Source: Streptomyces aureoverticillatus
GTDB taxonomy: Bacteria > Actinomycetota > Actinomycetes > Streptomycetales > Streptomycetaceae
DNA length: 64,000 bases
Assembly: GCF_014649395.1 (NCBI RefSeq)
Contig: NZ_BMSY01000007.1
Coordinates: forward strand, 1-64,000
Direction: 5' to 3'
Positions 53,142 through 62,626 of this stretch are shown here, in pieces. The position numbers and the translations under genes are program-made. Numbering within the stretch: position 1 is the stretch's first letter; the number at the start of each line of letters is the position of its first letter. The notes below the pieces were generated by a model that saw only the letters and a list, made by a program, of their open reading frames with translations, ran no database searches and was not told where the DNA came from.

Positions 53142-54197
53142 ATGTTGGAGACCTCCGCACGGCTGCTCAAGCTCCTCTCCCTCCTGCAGGCCCACCGCGA
53201 GTGGTCCGGTGCCGACCTCGCAGATCGGCTCGGCGTGACGCCGCGCACCGTGCGGCGTGACGTCGACCGGCTCCGCGAGCTCGGCTACCCCGTCAACGCC
53301 AGCCCCGGCACGGGCGGCGGCTACCAGCTCGGCGCGGGCGCCGAACTGCCGCCGCTGCTCCTGGACGACGACGAGGCGGTCGCCGTGGCGGTGGGCCTCA
53401 GGACCGCCGCCGGGCAGGGCATCGAGGGCATCGGGGAGAGCTCGGTGCGCGCCCTCGGCAAGCTGGAGCAGGTGCTGCCCGGCAGACTGCGCCGCCGCGT
53501 CGGCACGCTCAACGCGTTCACCGTGCCGATGCTGCACACCGCGCGCAGGCAGACCGTCGATCCGTCCGTGCTGACCGAACTGGCCGCCGTCTGCCGGGAC
53601 TCGGAGCGGCTGCGCTTCGACTACCGGGACCACGGAGGCAGTACGAGCCGCCGCACCGTGGAGCCGCACCGCCTGGTGTGCACCGAGCACCGCTGGTACC
53701 TCGTCGCCTGGGACCTGGACCGCGCCGACTGGCGTACGTTCCGGGTGGACCGCGTCACGCCCAGGCCCCCGCACGGCCCGCGCTGCGCGCCCCGCACCCC
53801 GCCCGCCGAGGACCTCGCCGCGTTCGTCTCGCGCGGCGTCTCCACGCGTGCGTACGCGGAGCAGGCCACCGTCCGGCTCCATGTGCCGCTGGCGGAGGCG
53901 GCCCAGCGGGTGACGCCGTCGGACGGCACCTTGGAGGCCGAGACCGACGGCACCTGTCTGCTGCGTACGGGCGCGGGCAGCCCGGAGTTCATGGTCTTCC
54001 ACCTGATGTTCCTGGGCTTCGAGTTCGAGGTGCTGGAGCCCGAGGGGCTGAGCGAGCAGATGCGGTCGGTCAGGGACCGGCTGAGCCGGGCCCTGGACCG
54101 GGGTGATCGGTCTGGTCGTCCGGCGCCCGCAGCGCCGCGTACTCCGGATGGTGCAGATCGAACGCCGGGGACTCCGAGCGGATCCGGGGCAGCGTGA
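53142..54197 (+). CDS. WYL-domain transcriptional regulator (YafY/DeoR type)
   Basis: 351 residues from ATG at 53142 (GGGAG upstream). N-terminal winged HTH SARLLKLLSLLQAHREWSGADLADRLGVTPRTVRRDVDRLRELGYPV. WYL domain RFDYRDHGGSTSRRTVEPHRLVCTEHRWYLVAWDLDRADWRTFRVDRV with the core Trp-Tyr-Leu, then a WCX-like C-terminus (FHLMFLGFEFEVLEP). The ligand is unknown; WYL proteins often sense nucleic acid or nucleotides. The last 42 codons overlap the 3' end of ctaD on the other strand. Confidence 0.88.
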   Translation: MLETSARLLKLLSLLQAHREWSGADLADRLGVTPRTVRRDVDRLRELGYPVNASPGTGGGYQLGAGAELPPLLLDDDEAVAVAVGLRTAAGQGIEGIGESSVRALGKLEQVLPGRLRRRVGTLNAFTVPMLHTARRQTVDPSVLTELAAVCRDSERLRFDYRDHGGSTSRRTVEPHRLVCTEHRWYLVAWDLDRADWRTFRVDRVTPRPPHGPRCAPRTPPAEDLAAFVSRGVSTRAYAEQATVRLHVPLAEAAQRVTPSDGTLEAETDGTCLLRTGAGSPEFMVFHLMFLGFEFEVLEPEGLSEQMRSVRDRLSRALDRGDRSGRPAPAAPRTPDGADRTPGTPSGSGAA

Positions 54198-55770
54198 GGA
54201 AGTTGTGCCGCGGCGGAGGGCAGGAGGTCGCCCACTCCAGGGAGCGGCCGAACCCCCAGGGGTCGTCGACCTCGACCTTCTCGCCGTACTTGGCCGTCTT
54301 CCAGAGGTTGTAGAGGAACGGCAGCGTGGACAGGCCGAGCAGGAAGGACCCGATGGACGAGACGGTGTTGAGCACCGTGAAGCCGTCCGCCGCCAGATAG
54401 TCCGCGTACCGCCGCGGCATGCCCTCCGCGCCCAGCCAGTGCTGCACGAGGAACGTCGTGTGGAAGCCCACGAACAGCGTCCAGAAGTGGATCTTCCCCA
54501 GCCGTTCGTCGAGCATCTTGCCGGTGAGTTTCGGCCACCAGAAGTAGAAGCCCGCGAAGGTCGCGAACACGACGGTGCCGAAGACGACGTAGTGGAAGTG
54601 CGCCACGACGAAGTACGAGTCGGTGACGTGGAAGTCCAGCGGCGGCGAGGCGAGGATCACTCCCGTCAGGCCGCCGAACAGGAACGACACCAGGAAGCCG
54701 ATCGACCACAGCATGGGGGTCTCGAACGACAGGGACCCCTTGAGCATCGTCCCCGTCCAGTTGAAGAACTTCACCCCCGTCGGCACCGCGATCAGGAACG
54801 ACATGAAGGAGAAGAACGGCAGCAGCACCGCGCCCGTCGCGAACATGTGGTGCGCCCACACGACCACCGAGAGCCCCGTGATGGCCATCGTCGCGCCGAT
54901 CAGCGGGATGTAGCCGAACACCGGCTTCCGGCTGAACACCGGGATGATCTCCGTGATGATGCCGAAGAACGGCAGCGCGATGATGTAGACCTCCGGATGC
55001 CCGAAGAACCAGAAGAGGTGCTGCCACAGCAGCGCACCCCCGAACTGGGCGTCGAAGACCACCGAGTGGAAGCGCCGGTCGGCCTCCAGGACCAGCAGCG
55101 CCGCCGCGAGCACCGGGAACGCCAGCAGCACCAGGATGGACGTGAACAGGACGTTCCAGGTGAAGATGGGCATCCGGAACATCGTCATGCCGGGCGCGCG
55201 CATGCCGATGATGGTGGTCAGGAAGTTCACCGAGCCGAGGATCGTGCCGAAGCCGGACAGCGCGAGCCCCATGATCCACAGGTCGGCGCCGATGCCGGGG
55301 GACCGCTCCAGGCTGTTCAGCGGCGCGTACGCGAACCAGCCGAAGGCCGCGGGCCCGCTCGGCACCAGGAGCGAGCCGAGCACCATCAGGCCGCCGAAGA
55401 GGAACAGCCAGTACGACAGCATGTTCAGGCGCGGGAAGGCCACGTCCGGCGAGCCGATCTGCAGCGGCATGATCTCGTTGGCGAAGCCCGCGAACGTGGG
55501 CGTCGCGAAGAGCAGCAGCATGATCGTGCCGTGCATGGTGAACATCTGGTTGAACTCTTCGTTGGACATCAACTGCAGCCCGGGGCGGGCGAGTTCGGCC
55601 CGCATCAGCAGGGCCATGAGCCCGGCGATCAGGAAGAACGCGAACGACGTGATCAGATACAGATGACCGATCTTCTTGTGGTCGGTGGTGGTCAGCCAGT
55701 CGACGATGATCCGGCCGGGCGTCCGCTCCCGTGCCGGCCGCGCGGCCGCCGGTGCCGTCTGCGTCCCCAT
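54070..55770 (-). CDS. ctaD: Cytochrome c oxidase subunit I, stand-alone
   Basis: 566 residues from ATG at 55770. Twelve-helix heme-copper oxidase core with all ligands: MFTMHGTIML (low-spin heme), FWFFGHPEVYIIALPFFG with the His-Tyr pair for CuB, VWAHHMFATG, and YFVVAHFHYVVFG (heme a3). K-channel and D-channel regions look normal. No ctaC or ctaE neighbours here, so this is an extra copy of subunit I outside the main aa3 operon. Its last 43 codons overlap the WYL gene end by 128 bases. Confidence 0.95.
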   Translation of the reverse strand: MGTQTAPAAARPARERTPGRIIVDWLTTTDHKKIGHLYLITSFAFFLIAGLMALLMRAELARPGLQLMSNEEFNQMFTMHGTIMLLLFATPTFAGFANEIMPLQIGSPDVAFPRLNMLSYWLFLFGGLMVLGSLLVPSGPAAFGWFAYAPLNSLERSPGIGADLWIMGLALSGFGTILGSVNFLTTIIGMRAPGMTMFRMPIFTWNVLFTSILVLLAFPVLAAALLVLEADRRFHSVVFDAQFGGALLWQHLFWFFGHPEVYIIALPFFGIITEIIPVFSRKPVFGYIPLIGATMAITGLSVVVWAHHMFATGAVLLPFFSFMSFLIAVPTGVKFFNWTGTMLKGSLSFETPMLWSIGFLVSFLFGGLTGVILASPPLDFHVTDSYFVVAHFHYVVFGTVVFATFAGFYFWWPKLTGKMLDERLGKIHFWTLFVGFHTTFLVQHWLGAEGMPRRYADYLAADGFTVLNTVSSIGSFLLGLSTLPFLYNLWKTAKYGEKVEVDDPWGFGRSLEWATSCPPPRHNFLTLPRIRSESPAFDLHHPEYAALRAPDDQTDHPGPGPGSAGP

Positions 55771-56301
55771 CGCTGCCCCTTCGCGATCGCGTCCTGGGCT
55801 TGCCCGAAGCACAGGACATGATGCTCGCCGCCGACCCGGATCCGACAGAGGGCGTGCGGCTGCGGCGTGGCGCGCCCCGGGGCCGGCCGCCGTGCCGGAG
55901 CCGTGAATTCCCTATGATCTGTCACATCCTGCGAAGCGCCCGGTAATCGGAAATGCGGAGTATCGGCAAAGGGCTGCCGGAGATATTCGCGCGCGGCCCG
56001 GCGGTCCGTCGGGAGCGGGGCAGAGTTCGATTTTCGGTGCTTGTTCCAGGGGTCGACGAGGGCGCCGGAGTTCCCCCTGAATTCACCGCCCACAAGCACC
56101 GAACCGCTCGTACGTGTGACGAACTCGGGGCGAAACCGGCGTCGTGATCCTGTGACAGAAGCGTGACCGGAGGGGAACCGGTGACGCATGGTGCACGGCT
56201 GCGGGCCTCCCCGGACGACCCGGGCGGCCCCAGGCGGCCCCGGCCTCCCAGGTGGAGCCCCGGGCTTCCCCGGCGGACACCGGCCGCCTAACGTGGCAGT
56301 C
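55771..56301. other. ctaD-I78 intergenic region
   Basis: 531 bases between divergent genes. Bases about 55905-56060 are less GC-rich than the rest and should hold the ctaD promoter. The remainder contains Gly/Pro-like GC repeats (ggcggcccc copies near 56225-56280). No RNA gene or supported protein found. Confidence 0.5.
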
Positions 56302-56517
56302 ATGGCACCCATACCGACACCCGCCGCCGAGCCCCAGGACAGCCCGGACTCCTACGTCGGCCTCGCCGCCGAGGACGCCGAGCGCCGGGCTCGTGAGCGC
56401 GGCTGGTCCACCGTCAGGTCGCTGCCGCCGGGCACGTTCATCACGATGGAGTACCTCGCGGGGCGGCTGAACTTCGAGGTCGCGGACGGCACGGTGAAGC
56501 GCTGCTGGAAGGGCTGA
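56302..56517 (+). CDS. Small I78-type peptidase inhibitor-like protein
   Basis: 71 residues from ATG at 56302 (GTG at 56293 possible). DSYVGLAAEDAERRARERGWSTVRSLPPGTFITMEYLAGRLNFEVADGTVKRCWKG matches the compact Inhibitor_I78/potato-inhibitor-I-like pattern: a helix, the binding loop LPPGTFITMEY, and a final beta strand with VKRCW. No signal peptide. A strong terminator follows. Confidence 0.75.
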   Translation: MAPIPTPAAEPQDSPDSYVGLAAEDAERRARERGWSTVRSLPPGTFITMEYLAGRLNFEVADGTVKRCWKG

Positions 56518-56557
56518 CGCCACCGGCCACGCGCGAGACCGGGCGGCCGCGCGACGT

Positions 56558-56597
56558 ACGAAGGCCCCGGCACCTGGGAGGTGTCCGGGGCCTTCGT
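56558..56597. terminator. Bidirectional terminator after I78 gene
   Basis: A 13-bp stem (56558-56570 with 56585-56597), extended inwards by CACCT/AGGTG around a GGG loop. Serves the convergent I78 and PAP2 genes. Confidence 0.85.
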
Positions 56598-56645
56598 CGT
56601 GCGGGAGTCAGTCTGTGCGTACCGTTCCCGCGGTCTGGGGGCGGC

Positions 56646-57662
56646 TCAGCCGCCGGCGAGCGGCCGGGCCGATGTGGTGCCGCGCACCCGCTCCGGGTGC
56701 GGCGGGCGGCGGGGGCCCTGCGGGGTGACCGGCGTGCGCTCGCAGCGGGCGGTGTGCGGGCCCGGGGCGAGGTAGGCCGGGGTGCGGGGGCGGACGGTGG
56801 CGACCGGCTCGCGCACGGGCTGCTCGTCGCCCGGGGCGCCGGGGCCGCCGGGGCCGCGCTGCGGCACCAGGGCCGGGGCGGGTACCGGGGCCGGGGCGCC
56901 GGTGCGGGGGCTGCGCCAGGCGTCCCGGATGCCGAGGATCCAGGCCTCGACGCGGGTGAGGAGCGGCTCGACCCAGGGCAGCGCGAGCAGGATGAGCAGG
57001 CCCGCGGCCCAGCCGAGCAGGACGTCGCTCAGCCAGTGCGTACCGAGATAGACGGTGGTGAGTCCGACGCTCAGCGAGACCACGGCGGACACCGCGGACA
57101 GATAGCGGCGGGTCAGCGGGGTGGAGGCGAGATAGGCCAGGATTCCCCAGGTCACGACGGCGTTGGCGGTGTGGCCGGAAGGGAATATATCGCCGCCCTG
57201 CCACATCTCGTTGGAGCCGATCACGGTGGCGTAGTGCGGGCCGAGGCGGCCCATGCCGATCTTGGCGGCGCCCACCGTGGCGTTGAGCAGCAGCAGGGCC
57301 GCGCCGAACATCAGCAGCGGCCGCAGCGTGTGCTGCCGCCAGGAGCGCCAGCCCAGCCAGGCCGCGACCATCACGGCGGTCGGGCCGCGCTGGCCGAGCA
57401 CCACCCAGTAGTCCAGGAAGCCGTGGATCTCGGGCCACTGCTGGTAGGGCCGGAAGAACATGACCTGCCAGTCGAACCGCACCAGCCACGAGGTGGTCAG
57501 GACGGCGACCACGATGGCCAGATAGAAGGCCAGCGTCGCGCTGAAGAGCACGACCCGGTGCGGGCTCATCCTCGGCACATCGAGGTGGGCCGGCCGTTCC
57601 GGCTCACGGTCTAGCCGGGCGAAGAGCCGGTCCAGACGGGTCAGGTTTCGTTCGGTACGCAC
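56646..57662 (-). CDS. PAP2-family membrane phosphatase
   Basis: 338 residues from GTG at 57662 (an ATG at 57737 would add 25 residues without features). About six membrane helices. Phosphatase motifs: KIGMGRLGP (C1, about 140), IFPSGHTANAVVTWG (C2, with the SGH), VYLGTHWLSDVLLGWAAG (C3, with catalytic His and Asp). The C-terminal 80 residues are a Pro/Arg-rich cytoplasmic tail. It probably dephosphorylates a lipid phosphate such as undecaprenyl diphosphate or phosphatidate. Confidence 0.9.
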   Translation of the reverse strand: MRTERNLTRLDRLFARLDREPERPAHLDVPRMSPHRVVLFSATLAFYLAIVVAVLTTSWLVRFDWQVMFFRPYQQWPEIHGFLDYWVVLGQRGPTAVMVAAWLGWRSWRQHTLRPLLMFGAALLLLNATVGAAKIGMGRLGPHYATVIGSNEMWQGGDIFPSGHTANAVVTWGILAYLASTPLTRRYLSAVSAVVSLSVGLTTVYLGTHWLSDVLLGWAAGLLILLALPWVEPLLTRVEAWILGIRDAWRSPRTGAPAPVPAPALVPQRGPGGPGAPGDEQPVREPVATVRPRTPAYLAPGPHTARCERTPVTPQGPRRPPHPERVRGTTSARPLAGG

Positions 57663-57937
57663 CCAATCGACGTTACAGCGAGTGAGTGCCCCACTAGGTC
57701 GATTCGAAGGCTTTGTGATGACGATGTGATGTGGCATTGATCTCAGGTCCCGGTTTATTCCGGCCGGAATCCCTATTCAATGATGCCCGCTTTACCCAAT
57801 GCATTGATCGTTACGCGCGCGGTTTTAGGCGGCGTATGAATTCGTTCACCGGGACCTGGCACGGAATTCTCCGGGTGCTCACCGACCGCTCACCGCGGGC
57901 CCACAGAAATGATCTTGAGTGGGTGATCTTGGCGGGA

Positions 57938-59167
57938 TCAGGGCGGTCCTGAGCCGTGCAGCCAGAAGGCCCCGTACACCGCGCCGACCACGGCCACACC
58001 GCCCAGGATCAGCGCCGACCTGCTTGTACGCAGCCGCGCGAGCGCCACCGCGAGGGGCAGCAGGAGCGGGAAGGCGGGCATCAGCAGGCGCGGCTTGGAG
58101 CCGAAATAGCCGGACGCGCACAGCGCGAGCGCGACGACGATCCCGCAGTACACCGACAGCGCGGGCGGCTGCCCCTGCCGGACCCCCGCGACGTACAGCC
58201 AGATCACACCGGCCACCCCGAGGATCAGCCCGATCCCCGCGAGCGCCCCCGGCACGGACGTGAACTTCTCGGCGACGAACGTCGCGAAGGCGTAGCCGCC
58301 GTCGAAGCCGTTGCCCCACTGCTTCTGCACGTCGAGATAGCCGAGCAGCCCGGCGCCCGTCCGGTGCCCGACCCACAGCACGTAGCCCGCCGCGCCGAGC
58401 GGCGCGAGCAGCCCCCCGAGCAGCACGCGCCAGTCGCGCCGCACCACCAGCGGCCGCTCGCCCGCCCGCTTCCTGCGGTACGCCGCCACGGCCGCTGTCA
58501 CCCACACCGCGGCGACCACGGCCGCGCCCACCGGCCGGGTCAGCCCGGCCAGCGAGGCGAGCAGGCCCGCCGTCACCCAGCGCCCGGTCATGACCGCGTA
58601 CAGCGACCAGGCCGCGAGCGCGGTGAACAGCGACTCGCTGTACGCCATCGACTGCACGATGCCGACCGGCAGCACGGCCCACAGCGCGACCGCGCAGACC
58701 CCGGCCCGCCCGCCCGTCTCCCACCACCGCCCTGGCAAGGCCGCGCTTCGCGCCTTTTTCTCTCCGTACAGATGATCCGCGACCGCGAAGATCCCGCCCG
58801 CCGCGCACAGCGACGCGATCGAGCTCACCACCAGGCCCGCGTCCGCGTACGACAGCGGACTGATCGCCGAGACGGCCCGCTCCAGCCACGGCAGCAGCGG
58901 GAAGAACGCCAGGTTCGAGTGCACACTGCCGTCGGGCAGCGTCACCTCCCAGCCGTAGCCGAAGTCGGCGACGCGGGTGTACCAGAGCGAGTCCCAGCGG
59001 GCGGTGAGCAGGGTGTGCGGGCTCTTGCCCGCCGCGGCGCCCCAGACGGCGAGCACCGCGAGCCCCAGCGCGCGCACCCCGGCGTACACAAAGAGCGCGG
59101 GCGCCGCACGGCGCAGCGCGAAGCCGGTTCGGTGCCCCGTCGCGGGGCGCTGATCAAGATCGGTCAC
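57938..59167 (-). CDS. PIG-V/GT39-like membrane mannosyltransferase
   Basis: 409 residues from GTG at 59167. Multi-spanning membrane protein with the signature of this family: LTARWDSLWYTRVADFGYG (Asp after the first helix, about 60), LAFFPLLPWLERAVSA, QSMAYSESLFTALAAWSLYAV. VAEKFTSVPGALAG and GYFGSKPRLLMPAFPLLLPLA follow. It uses a lipid-linked sugar on the outer face; mannose is the usual sugar in actinobacteria. The gap 57663-57937 before it is AT-richer and has no gene. Confidence 0.88.
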   Translation of the reverse strand: MTDLDQRPATGHRTGFALRRAAPALFVYAGVRALGLAVLAVWGAAAGKSPHTLLTARWDSLWYTRVADFGYGWEVTLPDGSVHSNLAFFPLLPWLERAVSAISPLSYADAGLVVSSIASLCAAGGIFAVADHLYGEKKARSAALPGRWWETGGRAGVCAVALWAVLPVGIVQSMAYSESLFTALAAWSLYAVMTGRWVTAGLLASLAGLTRPVGAAVVAAVWVTAAVAAYRRKRAGERPLVVRRDWRVLLGGLLAPLGAAGYVLWVGHRTGAGLLGYLDVQKQWGNGFDGGYAFATFVAEKFTSVPGALAGIGLILGVAGVIWLYVAGVRQGQPPALSVYCGIVVALALCASGYFGSKPRLLMPAFPLLLPLAVALARLRTSRSALILGGVAVVGAVYGAFWLHGSGPP

Positions 59168-59427
59168 GGGCTCGATTATCGGCTGTCCACCCGACTGGTC
59201 GTGCCCACGCGAAGTTCACCGGCACGAGCGAACGTGGCGCACACCACACCCTCGCACCGCAACCATGAGAGGTCCGCCACGCGAGGCGGCCGCGGACTCG
59301 CGTACGCTGACGGCCACTCGCCGTTCACAGCCGCCACAGCCGGACGACCGGATCCCGCCCGGATCCCCACGGTCCCGCCGGCCCCCCACCTGGCCGCACT
59401 CGCGAGGAATCACTGGGAGGTACGCAC

Positions 59428-61044
59428 ATGTCCGGGACGACCACGGCCGCCGCTCCATCCGGCCGTCGGACCCCCGGCGCGGGTGCGAACCGCTGGGTGG
59501 TGCTCGTCGTCCTCTGCGTCAGCCTGCTGCTCGTCGCCGTCGACGCCACCGTCCTGCACGTCGCCGTGCCCGCCGTCACCGAAGACCTCAAGCCCGGCGC
59601 GATCGAGCTGCTGTGGATCGTGGACATCTATCCGCTGGTCTGCGCCTCGCTGCTCATCCTGTTCGGCACCCTCGGCGACCGGGTCGGCCGCAGACGCGTG
59701 CTGCTCCTCGGCTACGGCCTGTTCGGCGTGGCCTCGGCCGTCGCCGCGCTCGCCGACACCCCGCACGTCCTGATCGCGGCCCGCGCGCTGCTCGGCGTCG
59801 GCGGCGCGATGATCATGCCCGCGACGCTGTCGATCCTGCGCCAGGTCTTCCCCGACCGGCGCGAGCGCGCCCTCGCGATCGGCATCTGGAGCGCCGTCGC
59901 CGCCGTGGGCGCGGCCTGCGGACCGCTGCTCGGCGGCTTCCTGCTCGAGCACTTCTGGTGGGGCTCGGTCTTCCTCATCAACATCCCGCTGATGCTGGTC
60001 AGCCTGCCCGTCGGGCGCTGGCTCCTGCCCGAGTCGACGGGCGCGCGCAACGGCCCGTGGGACGTGGTCGGCGCGCTGATGGCCGCCGGCGGCCTGTTCG
60101 GCCTCGTGCTCGGCGTGAAGCGGCTCGGCAGCGGGGAGTCGCCGTTCGGCGCCACCACGCTCCTCGCGCTCGCGGTGGGCGCCGGGCTGCTCGTGGCCTT
60201 CGTGCGCCGACAGCGGCGCAGACGGTATCCGCTGGTCGACCTGGCGATGTTCACGCGGCCCGCGTTCAGTACGTCCGTGGGGTGCATCGTGCTCGCGATG
60301 CTCGCCCTGGTCGGCCTCGAACTCATCGCCGCGCAGTACCTCCAGCTGGTGCTCGGCCTGTCCCCCCTGGAGACCGGCCTCCGGCTGCTGCCGCTCACCA
60401 TCGCCGCGATGGCGGCCGGTCTCGCCGGGTCCCGGATGCTCCAGCGTTTCGGGCCGCGCGCGATGGTCGCCACCGGCTTCGGCCTCACCGCGCTCGCCGT
60501 CACCGCGCTCACCGCCATGGGCGGCGAGGACAACGCCCCACTGATGCTGACCGGCTTCGTGCTGCTCGGCTTCGGCCTGGAGACCACGCTCTTCGGTGCG
60601 TACGAGTCCATGCTCAGCGAGGCCCCGCAGACCCAGGCGGGCGGGGCCGCCGCGATCGGCGAGACCTCCTACCAGCTCGGCGCCGGCATCGGCATCGCGC
60701 TGCTCGGCAGCGTCATGAACGCGGCGTACGCGCCCGGGCTCTCCTCCGTGCGGGGTGTTCCGGCGGCGGACAGCGCGGCCGCGAGCCACTCGCTGGGCGA
60801 GGCCTACGAAGTCGCCTCGCGGCTCGGCGGGGTCCAGGGCGAAGCCCTGCGTGCCGCCGCGCGGGACTCCTTCGTGCACGGCCTGCATGTGACCCTGCTG
60901 GTCAGCGCGGGGCTGCTGCTCCTTGGCGCGCTGGCCGCGCTGCGGTTGCCTCGGGTCATGGACTGCGGGGCGCCTGCGGCGTGCGAAGCGGTGGGTGGGC
61001 CTGCCCGCGAGCGGGCGGAGGTCTGCGTGGAGTCCCTCCGCTGA
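59428..61044 (+). CDS. DHA2-family MFS drug exporter (14 TM)
   Basis: 538 residues from ATG at 59428 (GGGAGG nine bases upstream). Motif A FGTLGDRVGRRRVLLLGYGLFG, motif C GAACGPLLGGFLLEHFWWG, DHA2 core LDATVLHVAVPAVTEDL (here VDATVLHVAVP). Fourteen membrane helices, QacA/SmvA type. It exports lipophilic cations or antibiotics by proton antiport. No regulator of the TetR type is adjacent. Confidence 0.93.
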   Translation: MSGTTTAAAPSGRRTPGAGANRWVVLVVLCVSLLLVAVDATVLHVAVPAVTEDLKPGAIELLWIVDIYPLVCASLLILFGTLGDRVGRRRVLLLGYGLFGVASAVAALADTPHVLIAARALLGVGGAMIMPATLSILRQVFPDRRERALAIGIWSAVAAVGAACGPLLGGFLLEHFWWGSVFLINIPLMLVSLPVGRWLLPESTGARNGPWDVVGALMAAGGLFGLVLGVKRLGSGESPFGATTLLALAVGAGLLVAFVRRQRRRRYPLVDLAMFTRPAFSTSVGCIVLAMLALVGLELIAAQYLQLVLGLSPLETGLRLLPLTIAAMAAGLAGSRMLQRFGPRAMVATGFGLTALAVTALTAMGGEDNAPLMLTGFVLLGFGLETTLFGAYESMLSEAPQTQAGGAAAIGETSYQLGAGIGIALLGSVMNAAYAPGLSSVRGVPAADSAAASHSLGEAYEVASRLGGVQGEALRAAARDSFVHGLHVTLLVSAGLLLLGALAALRLPRVMDCGAPAACEAVGGPARERAEVCVESLR

Positions 61045-61050
61045 GGGTGG

Positions 61051-61284
61051 GGGCCCGGCTGGGAGCTCCCCAATCCCGCCCCTTCCCGCTGCATCGATCA
61101 GCGGCTCCGCCGCGGGCAGGGGGCTGCCGCCCCCTGGACCCCCGCTTATCGCCGCTACGCGGCTCGTCCTCAAACGCCGGACGGGCTATAGACAGCCCCT
61201 CCGGCGTTTGAGGAGCGGGGGTCTGGGGGCGGAGCCCCCAGTTTCGGGAAGGGGCGGGATTGGGGAAGCCCCCGGCAGGGCCCC
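61051..61284. repeat. Second full-length palindromic element (type A)
   Basis: Near-identical to 14303-14552: left arm ccccaatcccgccccttccc, right arm gggaaggggcgggattgggg, inner GGGGGCTGCCGCCCCC stem and a central tagacagcccc palindrome. It lies between the MFS gene and the acyl-CoA dehydrogenase gene; the rest of that 333-base gap (61285-61377) holds only the next RBS. Confidence 0.9.
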
Positions 61285-61377
61285 ACCCCACGCTGGACGT
61301 CCAGCACGCCGCGTCGTAGCGTCAAGCCGAGCCGCACCTGACTACCACCGCTAGTTAAGTCCGCCGGAGGCGCCCGC

Positions 61378-62577
61378 ATGTCGTCCGCAAGCAGCCGCAC
61401 CCCCCTCCCGCCCTTCGACCCCGCCGACCCGCTCGGCCTCGACGAGCTCCTCGACGCGGAGGACCTCGCGGTCCGTGACACCGTCCGCGCGTGGGCCGCC
61501 GACCGGGTCCTGCCGCACATCGCCGAGTGGTACGAGAGCGGCGAGCTGCCCGGCGTACGGGAGCTGGCCCGGGAGCTCGGGGCGATCGGTGCCCTCGGCA
61601 TGTCGCTGACCGGCTACGGGTGCGCGGGCGCCAGCGCCGTCCAGTACGGGCTCGCCTGCCTGGAACTGGAGGCCGCCGACTCCGGCATCAGGTCCCTCGT
61701 CTCCGTGCAGGGCTCGCTCGCCATGTACGCCATCCACCGCTTCGGCTCCGAGGAGCAGAAGCAGCGGTGGCTGCCCGGGATGGCCGCGGGCGAGATCATC
61801 GGGTGCTTCGGGCTCACCGAGCCCGACCACGGCTCCGACCCGGCGTCCATGCGGACGTACGCGAAGAAGGACGGGACCGACTGGGTCCTGACCGGGCGCA
61901 AGATGTGGATCACGAACGGGTCGGTCGCGGGAGTCGCCGTGGTGTGGGCGCAGACCGACGACGGGATCAGGGGATTCGCCGTGCCCACGGACAGCCCGGG
62001 CTTCTCGGCGCCGGAGATCAAGCACAAGTGGTCACTGCGCGCCAGCGTCACCAGCGAGCTGGTCCTGGACGAGGTGCGGCTCCCCGCCGACGCGGTGCTG
62101 CCCGAGGTCACGGGGCTCAAGGGCCCGCTGAGCTGTCTGTCGCACGCGCGCTACGGCATCGTCTGGGGTGCGATGGGCGCCGCCCGCGCCAGCTTCGACG
62201 CGGCCGTGGACTACGCGAAGACCCGCGAGCAGTTCGGCCGGCCCATCGGCGGCTTCCAGCTCACCCAGGCCAAACTGGCCGACATGGCGGTCGAACTCCA
62301 CAAGGGCGTCCTGCTCGCGCACCACCTCGGGCGCCGCATGGACGCCGGCCGCCTGCGGCCCGAGCAGGTCAGCTTCGGCAAGCTCAACAACGTACGAGAG
62401 GCCATCGAGATCTGCCGCACCGCGCGCACGATCCTCGGCGCCAACGGCATCTCGCTCGAGTACCCGGTGATGCGGCACGCGACGAACCTCGAATCGGTGC
62501 TCACCTACGAGGGCACCGTCGAGATGCACCAGCTCGTCCTCGGCAAGGCGCTCACCGGACTTGACGCCTTCCGCTGA
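61378..62577 (+). CDS. gcdH: Acyl-CoA dehydrogenase, glutaryl-CoA dehydrogenase type
   Basis: 399 residues from ATG at 61378 (GGAGG eight bases upstream). FAD-enzyme motifs: GCFGLTEPDHGSDPASM, WITNGSVAGVAVVWAQ, KTREQFGRPIGGFQLTQAKLADM, and YEGTVEMHQLVLGKALTG with the catalytic Glu. The overall form matches glutaryl-CoA dehydrogenases of lysine and tryptophan degradation; a general short-chain acyl-CoA dehydrogenase is the alternative. It is convergent with sflA. Confidence 0.88.
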   Translation: MSSASSRTPLPPFDPADPLGLDELLDAEDLAVRDTVRAWAADRVLPHIAEWYESGELPGVRELARELGAIGALGMSLTGYGCAGASAVQYGLACLELEAADSGIRSLVSVQGSLAMYAIHRFGSEEQKQRWLPGMAAGEIIGCFGLTEPDHGSDPASMRTYAKKDGTDWVLTGRKMWITNGSVAGVAVVWAQTDDGIRGFAVPTDSPGFSAPEIKHKWSLRASVTSELVLDEVRLPADAVLPEVTGLKGPLSCLSHARYGIVWGAMGAARASFDAAVDYAKTREQFGRPIGGFQLTQAKLADMAVELHKGVLLAHHLGRRMDAGRLRPEQVSFGKLNNVREAIEICRTARTILGANGISLEYPVMRHATNLESVLTYEGTVEMHQLVLGKALTGLDAFR

Positions 62578-62626
62578 GCGCGCGGGGCGCGCCGCGGCGG
62601 GCGGGGGCACGGCGAGCGGCCCTGCC

